Positions 25,120 to 33,898 of a DNA stretch of 46,109 nucleotides are shown piece after piece; positions within the stretch are counted from its first letter, which is position 1; every line of letters starts with the position of its first letter. Under the pieces are notes generated by a model. The model did no database searches and had not been told where the DNA came from. It worked only from the letters and a program-made list of their open reading frames with translations. Origin of the DNA: an uncultured Roseburia sp. (GTDB lineage: Bacteria > Bacillota > Clostridia > Lachnospirales > Lachnospiraceae); contig CAMXSH010000013.1 of assembly GCA_947246475.1 (NCBI GenBank), forward strand, positions 1 to 46,109, written 5' to 3'. The translations under genes and the position numbers were made by a program.

Positions 25120-25382
25120 CTTAATATCCCCTGCCTTTCAAAAACTACTCCGTTCGATCTCAATACCGAACATTAGTGATTATATCACTTATGGGATGGG
25201 ATGTCCACTATATCTTGTAATTTTTTCTTGATATAATCAATAGAAATACTATATCATGTGGTCAGACTAGTACAATGGCGCCAATAGGCTATCTTGGAAG
25301 AATCATCAAAGTATTGGTTTTTCGAGATTATCGTATATCTCTTCTGCACTCTTCAACTTTGTCGGGAAGCTGCTTAGCACAA
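25120..25382. promoter_or_regulatory. nrdD upstream region with two putative NrdR boxes
   Basis: On the minus strand, ACAAGATATAGT (complement of 25207-25218) and ACATGATATAGT (complement of 25248-25259) share ACAwGATATAGT, close to the NrdR box of Firmicutes. Their starts are 41 bp apart, about four helical turns, as needed for the oligomeric NrdR repressor. The -10 could be TATAGT inside the upstream box, with a TTGTAC -35. The rest of the gap (25270-25380) shows no gene. Confidence 0.65.
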
Positions 25383-25410
25383 AAAAACGACCGTGGCAAC
25401 GGTCGTTTTT
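25383..25410 (-). terminator. Intrinsic terminator of the asnS-asnA-adh-sigma operon
   Basis: AAAAACGACCGT (25383-25394), loop GGCA, ACGGTCGTTTTT (25399-25410): a 12-bp stem whose A/T ends give a T tract on either strand. It follows the stop at 25446 by 35 nt. Confidence 0.92.
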
Positions 25411-25445
25411 ACACACTGATTCATCGTAATTGGATTTTGAAGAGG

Positions 25446-26243
25446 TCAGCCCTTTCCCACTTTGATCTCATCCATAGAAAGCTCGACATACATGCGGATT
25501 TCATCTTCCGTCATCCTGGTGTACTCTGCCAGCTCTGTTACCGTAGCAAGCCTTCCCCACTCCTCGGCAAGCACTTTTGTCGCCTCGTGGATCAGGTTTG
25601 TTTTCGCCAAAATGGTATTTTCCTGCCCCCGGCTTTCCAACTGGCTGTCTGCCAGCTCGATCATGCGCCCCCTTACGCTGCGTTCCAGCTCTTTTTTTAC
25701 ATCCGAGATGTCAGAACTGCCACAGAGCATGTCCACTGTCGTAATCAATGTAAGGTTTCCCTCCTGGATCAGATCCTCCAATGGCACCCCGCGGTTTTTA
25801 TATTTCCCCGCCAGGGTGACAACACGCTTTAGAAAGGACTCGATCACCTTATGCTGTACACTGGCATCTCCGGATAAAAGCCTCTCATAGAGATCCTCTT
25901 TCTCCTCCGCAGACAGCTCCGGGAGCTCACGCAGTTCCCGCCGGTAGATGCGAAGATATTTGGAATCTTCCGTATTCAGCTCCGATTCCTGGAGCTCCCC
26001 ATCCCCAGTTTCAAACCCTGCACTCTGGGAAGCAGCTTTTCCGGTATGTTTTTTTGAAGAATGTCCTGCCACCTCGATATTATGCTCGTCCAGAAAATCA
26101 TATACCAGCTTCAGCTGCGGCGCCGTCAGATTCAGATCACTGCAGAAATCTTTTACCTGGTCTTTGGTGATCCGGCTCTCCTGCGCTTTTGCCAGGTCCA
26201 CCAGCTCAAGCATTTGTCTCATAAATTCATTCTGGTCACGCAT
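25446..26243 (-). CDS. Sigma70-like protein lacking recognisable -10 and -35 recognition regions
   Basis: A 265-aa protein. Residues 9-60 resemble sigma region 1.1 (VKDFCSDLNLTAPQLKLVYD, then FLDEHNIEVAG). Residues 95-165 match regions 1.2 and 2.1-2.2 (LRIYRRELRELPELSAEEKE, then VTLAGKYKNRGVPLEDLIQE), the part that binds the polymerase clamp. Where region 2.3-2.4 should read the -10, the sequence is different (DVKKELERSVRGRMIELADS). Region 3 is recognisable at 215-262 (GRLATVTELAEYTRMTEDEI) and the protein stops without region 4. It may be a regulator, an anti-sigma-like competitor or a decayed sigma factor. ATG follows directly after the alcohol dehydrogenase TAG; it is the last gene of the operon. 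Confidence 0.8.
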   Translation of the reverse strand: MRDQNEFMRQMLELVDLAKAQESRITKDQVKDFCSDLNLTAPQLKLVYDFLDEHNIEVAGHSSKKHTGKAASQSAGFETGDGELQESELNTEDSKYLRIYRRELRELPELSAEEKEDLYERLLSGDASVQHKVIESFLKRVVTLAGKYKNRGVPLEDLIQEGNLTLITTVDMLCGSSDISDVKKELERSVRGRMIELADSQLESRGQENTILAKTNLIHEATKVLAEEWGRLATVTELAEYTRMTEDEIRMYVELSMDEIKVGKG

Positions 26244-27422
26244 CTACATCTCTCCTGTCGCCGCATAATGATAAATCTTCATGACATCCTCCGCCCGAAG
26301 CTGTACATAATTTCCCTCAGTATCCTTTGTATTCAGAAGCTTGCTGGTCATAAGCTCCGCATCCTTTTCATCGGCGCCGATCTCTGCGAAAGTCAACGGC
26401 ATGCCAATGTCTTTCAGGAAGCGCTCAAAGGCCTCTATCCCCTTCAAAGCGGTTTTCTCTTCATTCTCCCGGGGCTCGATATCCCACACCCGCAGGGCAA
26501 ACTGAACCAGCTTATGTGGGTTAATCTTCAATACATACCGCATCCAGGCAGGTGCGATCACGGCCAGTCCCGCACCGTGGGTCACATCATAGAGTGCAGA
26601 AAGTTCGTGCTCAATATGATGACTCGCCCAGTCCTGAACCCTGCCCACTCCACATACATTATTGTGGGCAAGCATTCCCGCCCACATGATATTGGCCCTG
26701 GCATCGTAGTTCTGTGGATCTTCGATCACCCGCGGGGTCTCATGGATCATGGTTTTTAAAACTGCCTCACAAAGCCTGTCTGTGATCTCCACTTCTTCGG
26801 TATTGGAAAAATACCGCTCGCAGATATGAATCATGATATCGGTAGCTCCCGCCGCTGTCTGATAGGGCGGAAGGGAACAGGTAAATTCCGGATTCAATAT
26901 GGAAAACTTCGGGCGCAGCACATCGGAACCAGCTCCCTTTTTATACCCTGTCTCCTCATTTGTGATAACAGAGTTGGTAGAACCCTCGGAACCGGCTGCC
27001 GCAATGGTAAGGATCGTCCCTACGGGAACTGCCTGCTGGATCTTTGCCTTTCCAGAATAAAAGTCCCAAAAATCTCCATCATAGCAGCACCCGGCGGCAA
27101 TCGCCTTGGAAGAATCAATCACACTTCCCCCGCCTACAGCCAGTATAAAGTCCACACCTTCTCGCCGGCATAGTTCGATCCCTTCATACACCAAACCGCT
27201 GCGGGGATTTGGTTTCACACCCCCAAGCTCTACATAAGCAATGCCTTCTGCTTCCAGACATTTCTTTACGGTATCGTAGAGACCAGACTTTACAATGGAA
27301 CCGCCCCCATAATGAAAGAGTACCTTTTTTCCGCCAAACCTGCGGACCAGCTCTCCTACATGCTGTTCTGCTCCTTTTCCAAAATCAAAATAAGTAGGTG
27401 CATAAAACGTAAAGTTTTCCAT
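26244..27422 (-). CDS. Iron-containing alcohol dehydrogenase (butanol dehydrogenase type)
   Basis: NAD(P)H-dependent reduction of an aldehyde (butyraldehyde or acetaldehyde type) to the alcohol, or the reverse. The 392-aa product has the nucleotide-binding GGGSVIDSSKAIA, a metal-site region with AAGATDIMIHICERYF, and the histidine-rich HHIEHELSALYDVTHGAGLA, giving the Asp and His ligands expected for iron. It resembles BdhA/YqhD. The start ATG 27420-27422 is 6 nt after GGAGG; an earlier ATG touches that site. It lies 22 nt after asnA, an unusual neighbour, so it is probably carried along in the operon. Confidence 0.93.
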   Translation of the reverse strand: MENFTFYAPTYFDFGKGAEQHVGELVRRFGGKKVLFHYGGGSIVKSGLYDTVKKCLEAEGIAYVELGGVKPNPRSGLVYEGIELCRREGVDFILAVGGGSVIDSSKAIAAGCCYDGDFWDFYSGKAKIQQAVPVGTILTIAAAGSEGSTNSVITNEETGYKKGAGSDVLRPKFSILNPEFTCSLPPYQTAAGATDIMIHICERYFSNTEEVEITDRLCEAVLKTMIHETPRVIEDPQNYDARANIMWAGMLAHNNVCGVGRVQDWASHHIEHELSALYDVTHGAGLAVIAPAWMRYVLKINPHKLVQFALRVWDIEPRENEEKTALKGIEAFERFLKDIGMPLTFAEIGADEKDAELMTSKLLNTKDTEGNYVQLRAEDVMKIYHYAATGEM

Positions 27423-27444
27423 AATCATCCTCCTGCTTTGTGTA

Positions 27445-28452
27445 TTATAGGATCTGAATTCCTTTTTCCTCTGCCGCTTTCATCACTTCTTCCGGCCATA
27501 TAGAGGACTGAACCTCACCAATATGGGCCTTTTTCAGGAAAAACATACAGATCCTGGACTGCCCGATCCCCCCCCCAATCGTATAGGGAAGTTTTCCCTC
27601 CATGATCTCCTTCTGGAAAGGTAGTTTGCCACGTTCCTCACAGCCTGCTTTTGCAAGCTGATCCTTCAGTGCTTTCTCATCCACGCGAATCCCCATGGAA
27701 GAAAGCTCCAGAGCAATATCCAGCACCGGGTAATACACTATAATATCCCCGTTCAGCGACCAGTCGTCATAATCCGGCGCCCTGCCGTCATGGGGCTCTC
27801 CAGAAGCCAGCTTATCTCCGATCTGCATCAGGAAAATAGCTCCGTGTTCTTTTGCCGCAAGATATTCCCTCTCCCTGGGTGACTTATCCGGATACTGGTC
27901 CTCCAGCTCCTGGGTGGAGACAAATGTAATATTCTGGGGCAGCGACTTCTTTATGTAAGGATATTTGATGGACATAAAGTCCTCGGTCTCTTCCAGAGAC
28001 TGATATACCTTCTTTACAATGTTTTTTAATGTATCTATATTGCGCTCTGAGGAATCAATGATCCGCTCCCAGTCCCACTGGTCTACAAAAATAGAATGAA
28101 CATTGTCTGTATCCTCATCCCGGCGGATGGCATTCATATCCGTATACAGCCCTTCCCCTTTTTCAAATCCATAACGCTTTAAAGCATGACGTTTCCATTT
28201 GGCAAGAGAATGGACGATCTCCACCTTCCTCTCCTCCTGCTCCCGGATACCAAATGCCACCGGCCGCTCCACTCCGTTCAAGTCATCGTTCAATCCTGTC
28301 TCCGGCGGAACAAAAAGCGGCGCTGACACCCTGGTGAGGTTCAGGTTCACCGATAATGCTTTCTCAAAAAAATCTTTTACTTTCTTGATTGCCTCCTCGG
28401 TCTCTCGGATCGACAGCGGAGACTGGTAATTCTCTGGTATTTGTAAATTCAT
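27445..28452 (-). CDS. asnA: Aspartate-ammonia ligase (asparagine synthetase A)
   Basis: Makes asparagine from aspartate, ammonia and ATP through an aspartyl-AMP intermediate. The 335-aa protein begins with the family pattern LSIRETEEAIKKVKDFFEKA, followed by LTRVSAPLFVPPETGLNDDL, the class II synthetase-like core with DQWDWERII and the ending GGGIGQSRICMFFLKKAHIG. The fold is that of class II aminoacyl-tRNA synthetases. It is 20 nt downstream of asnS, so the enzyme making asparagine and the one charging it to tRNA are co-expressed. Confidence 0.97.
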   Translation of the reverse strand: MNLQIPENYQSPLSIRETEEAIKKVKDFFEKALSVNLNLTRVSAPLFVPPETGLNDDLNGVERPVAFGIREQEERKVEIVHSLAKWKRHALKRYGFEKGEGLYTDMNAIRRDEDTDNVHSIFVDQWDWERIIDSSERNIDTLKNIVKKVYQSLEETEDFMSIKYPYIKKSLPQNITFVSTQELEDQYPDKSPREREYLAAKEHGAIFLMQIGDKLASGEPHDGRAPDYDDWSLNGDIIVYYPVLDIALELSSMGIRVDEKALKDQLAKAGCEERGKLPFQKEIMEGKLPYTIGGGIGQSRICMFFLKKAHIGEVQSSIWPEEVMKAAEEKGIQIL

Positions 28453-28472
28453 ATTTTTCGCTCTTCCTCCTC

Positions 28473-29864
28473 TTAAAGTTCACAGTTTTTAACTGTTCTT
28501 GGGAACGGAACCACGTCGCGGATATTCTGCATTCCTGTCAGGTACATCACACAGCGCTCAAACCCAAGACCAAATCCGGCATGCCTTGTGGAACCGTATT
28601 TTCTCAGATCCAGATAAAACTCATAATCTTCCTGATTCAGACCACACTCCTCCATGCGCTTCACCAGTTTATCATAGTCGTCTTCCCTCTGGCTGCCGCC
28701 AATGATTTCACCGATGCCCGGAACGAGGCAGTCCATGGCTGCCACAGTTTTTCCATCTTCATTGAGTTTCATATAAAATGCCTTGATCTCCTTCGGATAA
28801 TCTGTGACAAATACCGGCCGCTTGTATACCTCTTCGGTGAGGTATCTCTCATGCTCTGTCTGGAGATCTGCTCCCCAGGATACCTTATACTCGAAATGAT
28901 CGTTATTCTTTTCCAGGATCTCAATGGCTTCTGTATAAGTTACATGGGCAAATTCAGACTCTTCTACATGCTTAAGGCGGTCAATAAGTCCCTTGTCCAC
29001 AAAACTGTTAAAGAAATTCATCTCCTCTGGTGCATGATCCAGAACATAACGGATCACATATTTTAACATGCTCTCCGCCAGCATCATGTCATCCTTCAGA
29101 TCGGCAAAGGCGATCTCCGGCTCAATCATCCAGAACTCAGCAGCATGGCGGGTGGTGTTGGAGTTCTCCGCCCGGAATGTCGGTCCAAAGGTATAAATAT
29201 TTTTAAATGCCTGGGCGAAGGTCTCGCCGTTGAGCTGGCCGCTTACGGTCAGGTTGGTCTCTTTACCAAAGAAATCCTGGGCATAGTCGATGCCCCCTTC
29301 CGGCGTCTTCGGCAGGTTCTCCATATCCAGTGTCGTCACCCGGAACATCTCCCCGGCGCCCTCACAGTCGCTGCCTGTGATCAGCGGCGTATGCACGTAA
29401 ACAAATTCCCGTTCCTGGAAAAATTTATGAATCGCATAGGCGATCAGGGAGCGCACGCGAAATACCGCCTGAAAAGTATTGGTCCTCGGTCTCAGGTGGG
29501 AGATCGTCCGCAGATATTCAAAGCTGTGACGTTTTTTCTGCAGTGGATATTCCCCAGTAGACGGTCCCTCTACTTCCACACACTCCGCCTGTATCTCAAA
29601 AGGCTGTTTGGCATTGGGCGTCTCCACCAGTGTTCCTCTCACGATAATGGCAGCTCCCACATTCAGTTTGGATATCACATCAAAATTGTCCAGTTTGTCA
29701 CTATAGACGACCTGCAGTGGTTCAAAAAAAGTACCGTCGTTGATCACAATAAACCCAAAGGTCTTGGAATCCCGGATACTCCGTATCCAGCCGCCAACCG
29801 TAACCTCCTTGCCAGTGTATTCATCTTTGTCACGGAACAGGCTCCGTATACTTGTAAGTTCCAT
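28473..29864 (-). CDS. asnS: Asparaginyl-tRNA synthetase
   Basis: Charges tRNA-Asn with asparagine. The 463-aa class IIb synthetase has an N-terminal OB-fold anticodon-binding domain ([20 protein letters not shown]) and a catalytic domain with motif 1 ([20 protein letters not shown]), motif 2 ([20 protein letters not shown]) and motif 3 ([15 protein letters not shown]). The start is ATG 29862-29864, 8 nt after GGAGG, rather than an ATG five codons earlier. A hairpin (29892-29923) lies in the short leader behind the PFOR gene. It heads asnS-asnA-adh-sigma-like. Confidence 0.97.
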   Translation of the reverse strand: MELTSIRSLFRDKDEYTGKEVTVGGWIRSIRDSKTFGFIVINDGTFFEPLQVVYSDKLDNFDVISKLNVGAAIIVRGTLVETPNAKQPFEIQAECVEVEGPSTGEYPLQKKRHSFEYLRTISHLRPRTNTFQAVFRVRSLIAYAIHKFFQEREFVYVHTPLITGSDCEGAGEMFRVTTLDMENLPKTPEGGIDYAQDFFGKETNLTVSGQLNGETFAQAFKNIYTFGPTFRAENSNTTRHAAEFWMIEPEIAFADLKDDMMLAESMLKYVIRYVLDHAPEEMNFFNSFVDKGLIDRLKHVEESEFAHVTYTEAIEILEKNNDHFEYKVSWGADLQTEHERYLTEEVYKRPVFVTDYPKEIKAFYMKLNEDGKTVAAMDCLVPGIGEIIGGSQREDDYDKLVKRMEECGLNQEDYEFYLDLRKYGSTRHAGFGLGFERCVMYLTGMQNIRDVVPFPRTVKNCEL

Positions 29865-29891
29865 TTCAAATTCCTCCATATAATATGTACG

Positions 29892-29923
29892 CAGCCGTTC
29901 CTGGCTTTTGCCAGGGACAGCTG
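29892..29923 (-). promoter_or_regulatory. Leader hairpin before asnS
   Basis: CAGCTG...CCTGGC-AAAA-GCCAGG...CGGCTG on the minus strand forms a stem of about 12 pairs with one internal mismatch. There is no T tract behind it, so it is not a typical terminator of the PFOR gene. It may protect or regulate the asnS transcript. Confidence 0.4.
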
Positions 29924-29955
29924 TCTAAATTTCTCTTATGCATAGTTTACACGAT

Positions 29956-32900
29956 TTATGACATTTGTGCAAGTCTCTTGTATTTCTCTGCTGCTTCCTT
30001 TTCTGCTTTTTCAAAAAGTCTCTTCGCCCGCTCTGGGTTCGACCTCATCAGACGGTTGTAGCGCACTTCACCCATCAGGAACTCCTGGAATCCTCCCTTT
30101 GGCTCTTTGGAATCCAGGATAAATGGATTCTTGCCCTGCTCTGCCAGTCCAGGATTGTAGCGGAACAGATTCCAGTAGCCCGTCTCTACCGCCTTTTTCT
30201 CCTCATCCATGGAATTTCCCATGCCGATCCGGATTCCATGATTGATACATGGGGCATAGGCAATGATCAGAGATGGTCCCGGATAACTTTCAGCTTCCTC
30301 GAATGCCTTGACCGTCTGCGCCATATCCGCGCCCATCGCCACCTGTGCCACATATACATAGCCATAGCTCATCGCCACTGCTGCCAGGTCTTTCTTCTTG
30401 ATCTCCTTACCGCCCGCCGCGAACTGGGCGATGGCTCCCATCGGCGTGGATTTGGATGCCTGCCCTCCGGTGTTGGAATAAACCTCTGTATCAAATACGA
30501 GAATGTTGACGTCCTGTCCGCTGGCGATCACATGGTCCAGACCGCCGTAACCGATATCATATGCCCATCCGTCACCGCCGAAGATCCACTGGGACTTCTT
30601 TGACGCAAAATCCCGGTACTCTAAGATCGTCTCCGCCGCCTCGCCGGATATATTCTCCTGCTCCAGCACTTCCAGCATTTCTCTGGTAGCAGTTTTGTTT
30701 GCTGAACCGTCCCCCAGTGTCTCCAGATATGCGCTCATTTTTTCCTTTGCCTTATCACTGAGGGAAACCGACTGGCCACTCAGCTCTTTGACAGCAGAGA
30801 TCACTTTATTCCGCAGGGTTCTCTGTGCCAGCTCCATACCAAAGCCAAACTCTGCATTGTCTTCAAAGAGAGAATTTGCCCATGCTGGTCCTTCGCCATC
30901 GTGGTTCACCGTATAGGCGGATGCCGGAGAAGATCCTCCCCAGATAGAGGAACAGCCGGTGGCATTGGCGATATACATGCGGTCTCCAAACATCTGGGTC
31001 GCCAGTTTGGCATACTGGGTCTCCCCGCAGCCGGCACAGGCGCCGGAAAACTCCAGAAGCGGTTTCTTGAACTGGCTTCCCTTCACCGTATCCACTTTGA
31101 ATTTTTCTAACACTTTCTCCGGCGTCTTAATATTGACACCATAGTCAAAGAGTTTCTGCTGATACATCCCCTCATCCACAGAGATCATTTTTAATACGTC
31201 ATTGCGTTTATTACCCGGACAAACATTGGCACAGTTGCCGCAGCCGGTACAATCCAGCGGGGAAATAGTCACGGCAAATTTCATGCCTTCGATGCCGGTC
31301 ATATCCGTGATGGTTCCCTCTGGTGCTTCCTTTTCCGTCTCTTCGTCCAGAGCCAGAGGACGGATGCAGGCATGGGGACAGACATAGGAACAGAAGTTAC
31401 ACTGGATACATCCATCTGGATTCCACCGGGGTACATCGATTCCCACACCACGTTTTTCATAGGCCGCCGATCCGAGAGGCACTGTTCCGTCCACATATTT
31501 TTTAAATGCCGACACCGGCAGGTCATTGCCCTGCTGGGAATTGATCTTGCTCTGGATATCGTTGACATATTCCATCAAGTCGTCATCAACGCCGCTCATC
31601 TTGTCCGTTATATCCTCTTCTTCCGCCTGTTTCCAGCTCTCCGGCACGGGTATCTCCACAAACTTTTCTGCTCCTGCCTCTATGGCACGGTAGTTCATTT
31701 CCACGATGTCGTCGCCCTTTTTGGAATAGGTTTTCTTGGCAGCCGTCTTCATGTGTTCTATGGCCTCATCCTTTGGAATGATACCAGAGATAACGAAAAA
31801 TGCCGCCTGCAGGATCGTATTGATGCGCCCGCCAAGACCGATTTCCTTGCCCAGTTTAAATCCATCGATGGTGTACAGATGAATGTCATTTTCCGCAATA
31901 TAGCGTTTTACCTGTCCCGGAAGGGCCTCTTCTAACTCTTCTGCACTCCAGGCACAGTTCAGCAGGAAAGATCCCTTCGGTTTGAGATCCTGGACCATAT
32001 GATATTTACGGATATATGCTGGCATGTGGCATGCCACGAAATCTGCCTTCTCGATCAGATACGAAGACTTGATGGGCTGGTCTCCAAAACGCAGGTGGGA
32101 AATGGTCACGCCGCCGGATTTCTTTGAGTCGTAATCAAAATAAGCCTGTACATATTTATCGGTGTTGTCTCCGATGATCTTGATGGAGTTTTTATTGGCT
32201 CCCACCGTTCCGTCGGCACCCATGCCCCAGAACTTACAGCTGGTTGTCCCTTCCGGCGCCGTATGGGGGCTTTCGGTGCGCTCCAGGGAAAGATTTGTCA
32301 CATCATCCACGATGCCGATGGTAAATTTTTTCTTCGCCTCATTGTGATATACCGCCAGCAGATCGGAGGGATAGGTGTCTTTGGAACCAAGTCCATATCG
32401 TCCGCCATAGACTGGTACATTCTGGAACCGGCTGTCTTTCAGCGCCGCTACCACATCCAGATACAGCGCCTCTCCCTGGGCGCCTGGTTCTTTGCTGCGG
32501 TCTAATACCGTGATCTGTTCCACCGTTGCCGGCAGCGCCTGGATCAAATGCTCGGCACTGAAAGGACGGAACAGGCGTACCTTGACCAGTCCCACCTTTT
32601 CTCCCTTCCCTCTCAGGTAGTCAATGGTTTCCTCTGTGGCATCACAGACCGAACCCATGGCAATAATGACTTTCTTCGCATCGAGATCGCCATAGTAATT
32701 GAAAAGTTTATAATCCGTCCCTGCCTTTTCATTGACCTTCTGCATATACTTCTCCACGATCTGAGGCAGTCTGTCATAATAGGGATTGCATGCTTCCCGT
32801 ACCTGGAAAAAGATATCCGGGTTCTGTGCGGTTCCACGCTGTACCGGATGGTTCGGGTTCAGCGCCCTTTTCCGGTATTCCCGCACCGCATCCATCGGAC

Positions 32901-33492
32901 ACATTTCCTTTAGGTCCTTATAATCCCACACCTCGATCTTCTGGATCTCATGAGAGGTACGGAACCCATCAAAGAAGTGAAGAAAAGGAACCCGTCCCTC
33001 GATGGCAGCCAGGTGTGCCACGGCTCCCAGATCCATTACCTCCTGCACATTGCCGGCACACAGCATGGCAAATCCGGTCTGGCGGCAGGCATATACATCC
33101 GAGTGATCGCCAAAGATAGAAAGGGCATGGCTCGCCAGCGCCCTGGCGGATACATGGATCACCGCCGGCAAAAGTTCTCCTGCCATCTTATACATGTTGG
33201 GTACCATCAACAAAAGCCCCTGGGAGGCGGTATACGTTGTAGATAACGCTCCCGCCTGCAAAGACCCGTGAAGCGCTCCTGCTGCCCCCGCCTCCGACTG
33301 CATCTCGCTCATCATCACAGGTTGTCCAAATATATTTTTCAACCCTTCATTTGCCCACAGGTCCACATAATCTGCCATGGGCGAAGATGGCGTAATCGGA
33401 TAGATCGCAGCCGCCTCAGTAAAGGCATAGGAAACATGGGCAGCTGCCATATTTCCATCCATTGTCTTTTTACTTCTCTTATTTTCAGACAT
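29956..33492 (-). CDS. nifJ: Pyruvate:ferredoxin (flavodoxin) oxidoreductase
   Basis: Oxidises pyruvate to acetyl-CoA and CO2 with reduction of ferredoxin, the central catabolic step in clostridia. All domains are fused in one 1178-aa chain: N-terminal pyrimidine-binding region (YPITPSSPM), a domain III/CoA section, a two-cluster ferredoxin domain (CIQCNFCSYVCPHACIRP and CTGCGNCANVCPG), and the C-terminal TPP domain (GCSSIWGGSSPAS, then GDGWAYDIGYGGLDHV) with the extra CAGCGE cysteines for the proximal cluster. The length is standard. RBS GGAGGG is 6-7 nt before ATG 33490-33492. Confidence 0.97.
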   Translation of the reverse strand: MSENKRSKKTMDGNMAAAHVSYAFTEAAAIYPITPSSPMADYVDLWANEGLKNIFGQPVMMSEMQSEAGAAGALHGSLQAGALSTTYTASQGLLLMVPNMYKMAGELLPAVIHVSARALASHALSIFGDHSDVYACRQTGFAMLCAGNVQEVMDLGAVAHLAAIEGRVPFLHFFDGFRTSHEIQKIEVWDYKDLKEMCPMDAVREYRKRALNPNHPVQRGTAQNPDIFFQVREACNPYYDRLPQIVEKYMQKVNEKAGTDYKLFNYYGDLDAKKVIIAMGSVCDATEETIDYLRGKGEKVGLVKVRLFRPFSAEHLIQALPATVEQITVLDRSKEPGAQGEALYLDVVAALKDSRFQNVPVYGGRYGLGSKDTYPSDLLAVYHNEAKKKFTIGIVDDVTNLSLERTESPHTAPEGTTSCKFWGMGADGTVGANKNSIKIIGDNTDKYVQAYFDYDSKKSGGVTISHLRFGDQPIKSSYLIEKADFVACHMPAYIRKYHMVQDLKPKGSFLLNCAWSAEELEEALPGQVKRYIAENDIHLYTIDGFKLGKEIGLGGRINTILQAAFFVISGIIPKDEAIEHMKTAAKKTYSKKGDDIVEMNYRAIEAGAEKFVEIPVPESWKQAEEEDITDKMSGVDDDLMEYVNDIQSKINSQQGNDLPVSAFKKYVDGTVPLGSAAYEKRGVGIDVPRWNPDGCIQCNFCSYVCPHACIRPLALDEETEKEAPEGTITDMTGIEGMKFAVTISPLDCTGCGNCANVCPGNKRNDVLKMISVDEGMYQQKLFDYGVNIKTPEKVLEKFKVDTVKGSQFKKPLLEFSGACAGCGETQYAKLATQMFGDRMYIANATGCSSIWGGSSPASAYTVNHDGEGPAWANSLFEDNAEFGFGMELAQRTLRNKVISAVKELSGQSVSLSDKAKEKMSAYLETLGDGSANKTATREMLEVLEQENISGEAAETILEYRDFASKKSQWIFGGDGWAYDIGYGGLDHVIASGQDVNILVFDTEVYSNTGGQASKSTPMGAIAQFAAGGKEIKKKDLAAVAMSYGYVYVAQVAMGADMAQTVKAFEEAESYPGPSLIIAYAPCINHGIRIGMGNSMDEEKKAVETGYWNLFRYNPGLAEQGKNPFILDSKEPKGGFQEFLMGEVRYNRLMRSNPERAKRLFEKAEKEAAEKYKRLAQMS

Positions 33493-33599
33493 AAAAAACC
33501 CTCCATTTCATACATACTATGGTAAGTATATGCAGAAAAGGAAGGTTTTATGACAAGCTATTTTTCTTCCTGAAATCCCATGCATACCATTCAGGCTAA

Positions 33600-33818
33600 G
33601 AGGCTATTGCAGGGAATATCAATTGGATCGCAAATGCCTCCCATACACAGGCAGAATCTGTCTCACAAATTCAGGAGCAGATCAGTCAGATTTCCCAAGT
33701 TGTTCAAACCACATCTGCTGCTGCACAGGAGAGTGCTGCTACCAGCGAGCAACTCAATGACCAGGCAGGACTTCTTACCAAACTGTTCAATATGTTCCAT
33801 TTAAATAATCGTACCTGA
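33600..33818 (+). pseudogene. C-terminal fragment of a methyl-accepting chemotaxis protein
   Basis: In the frame ending at TGA 33816-33818, about 72 codons read like the end of a chemotaxis-receptor signalling domain: VSQIQEQISQISQVVQTTSA, then AQESAATSEQLNDQAGLLTK and a basic-hydrophobic tail FNMFHLNN. The upstream codon is a TAA (33597-33599), and no start codon, promoter or remaining receptor part is present, so only the last tenth of a typical 600-700 aa receptor survives. The frame is easy to miss because a longer unrelated frame covers the same bases. It sits between two minus-strand genes and marks an old deletion. Confidence 0.82.
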
Positions 33819-33851
33819 TTCCACTTGGGGGATTTGAACATAAATAAGCAT

Positions 33852-33880
33852 AGGCGGCAGAGAAAAAATCTTTGCCGCCT
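33852..33880 (-). terminator. Hairpin behind the tandem GH43-like gene
   Basis: AGGCGGCA (33852-33859) and TGCCGCCT (33873-33880) with AGA/TCT extending inwards. It lies 19 nt past the stop at 33899 on the minus strand. The T tract is poor, so its efficiency is uncertain. It may also have ended the vanished chemotaxis-receptor transcript. Confidence 0.55.
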
Positions 33881-33898
33881 TGTAATCATTACCTTTTT

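Noticed and set aside
33580-33804. Open frame of 74 codons on the plus strand
   Set aside because: Its product has no family pattern; the frame one step away encodes a clear chemotaxis-receptor tail.
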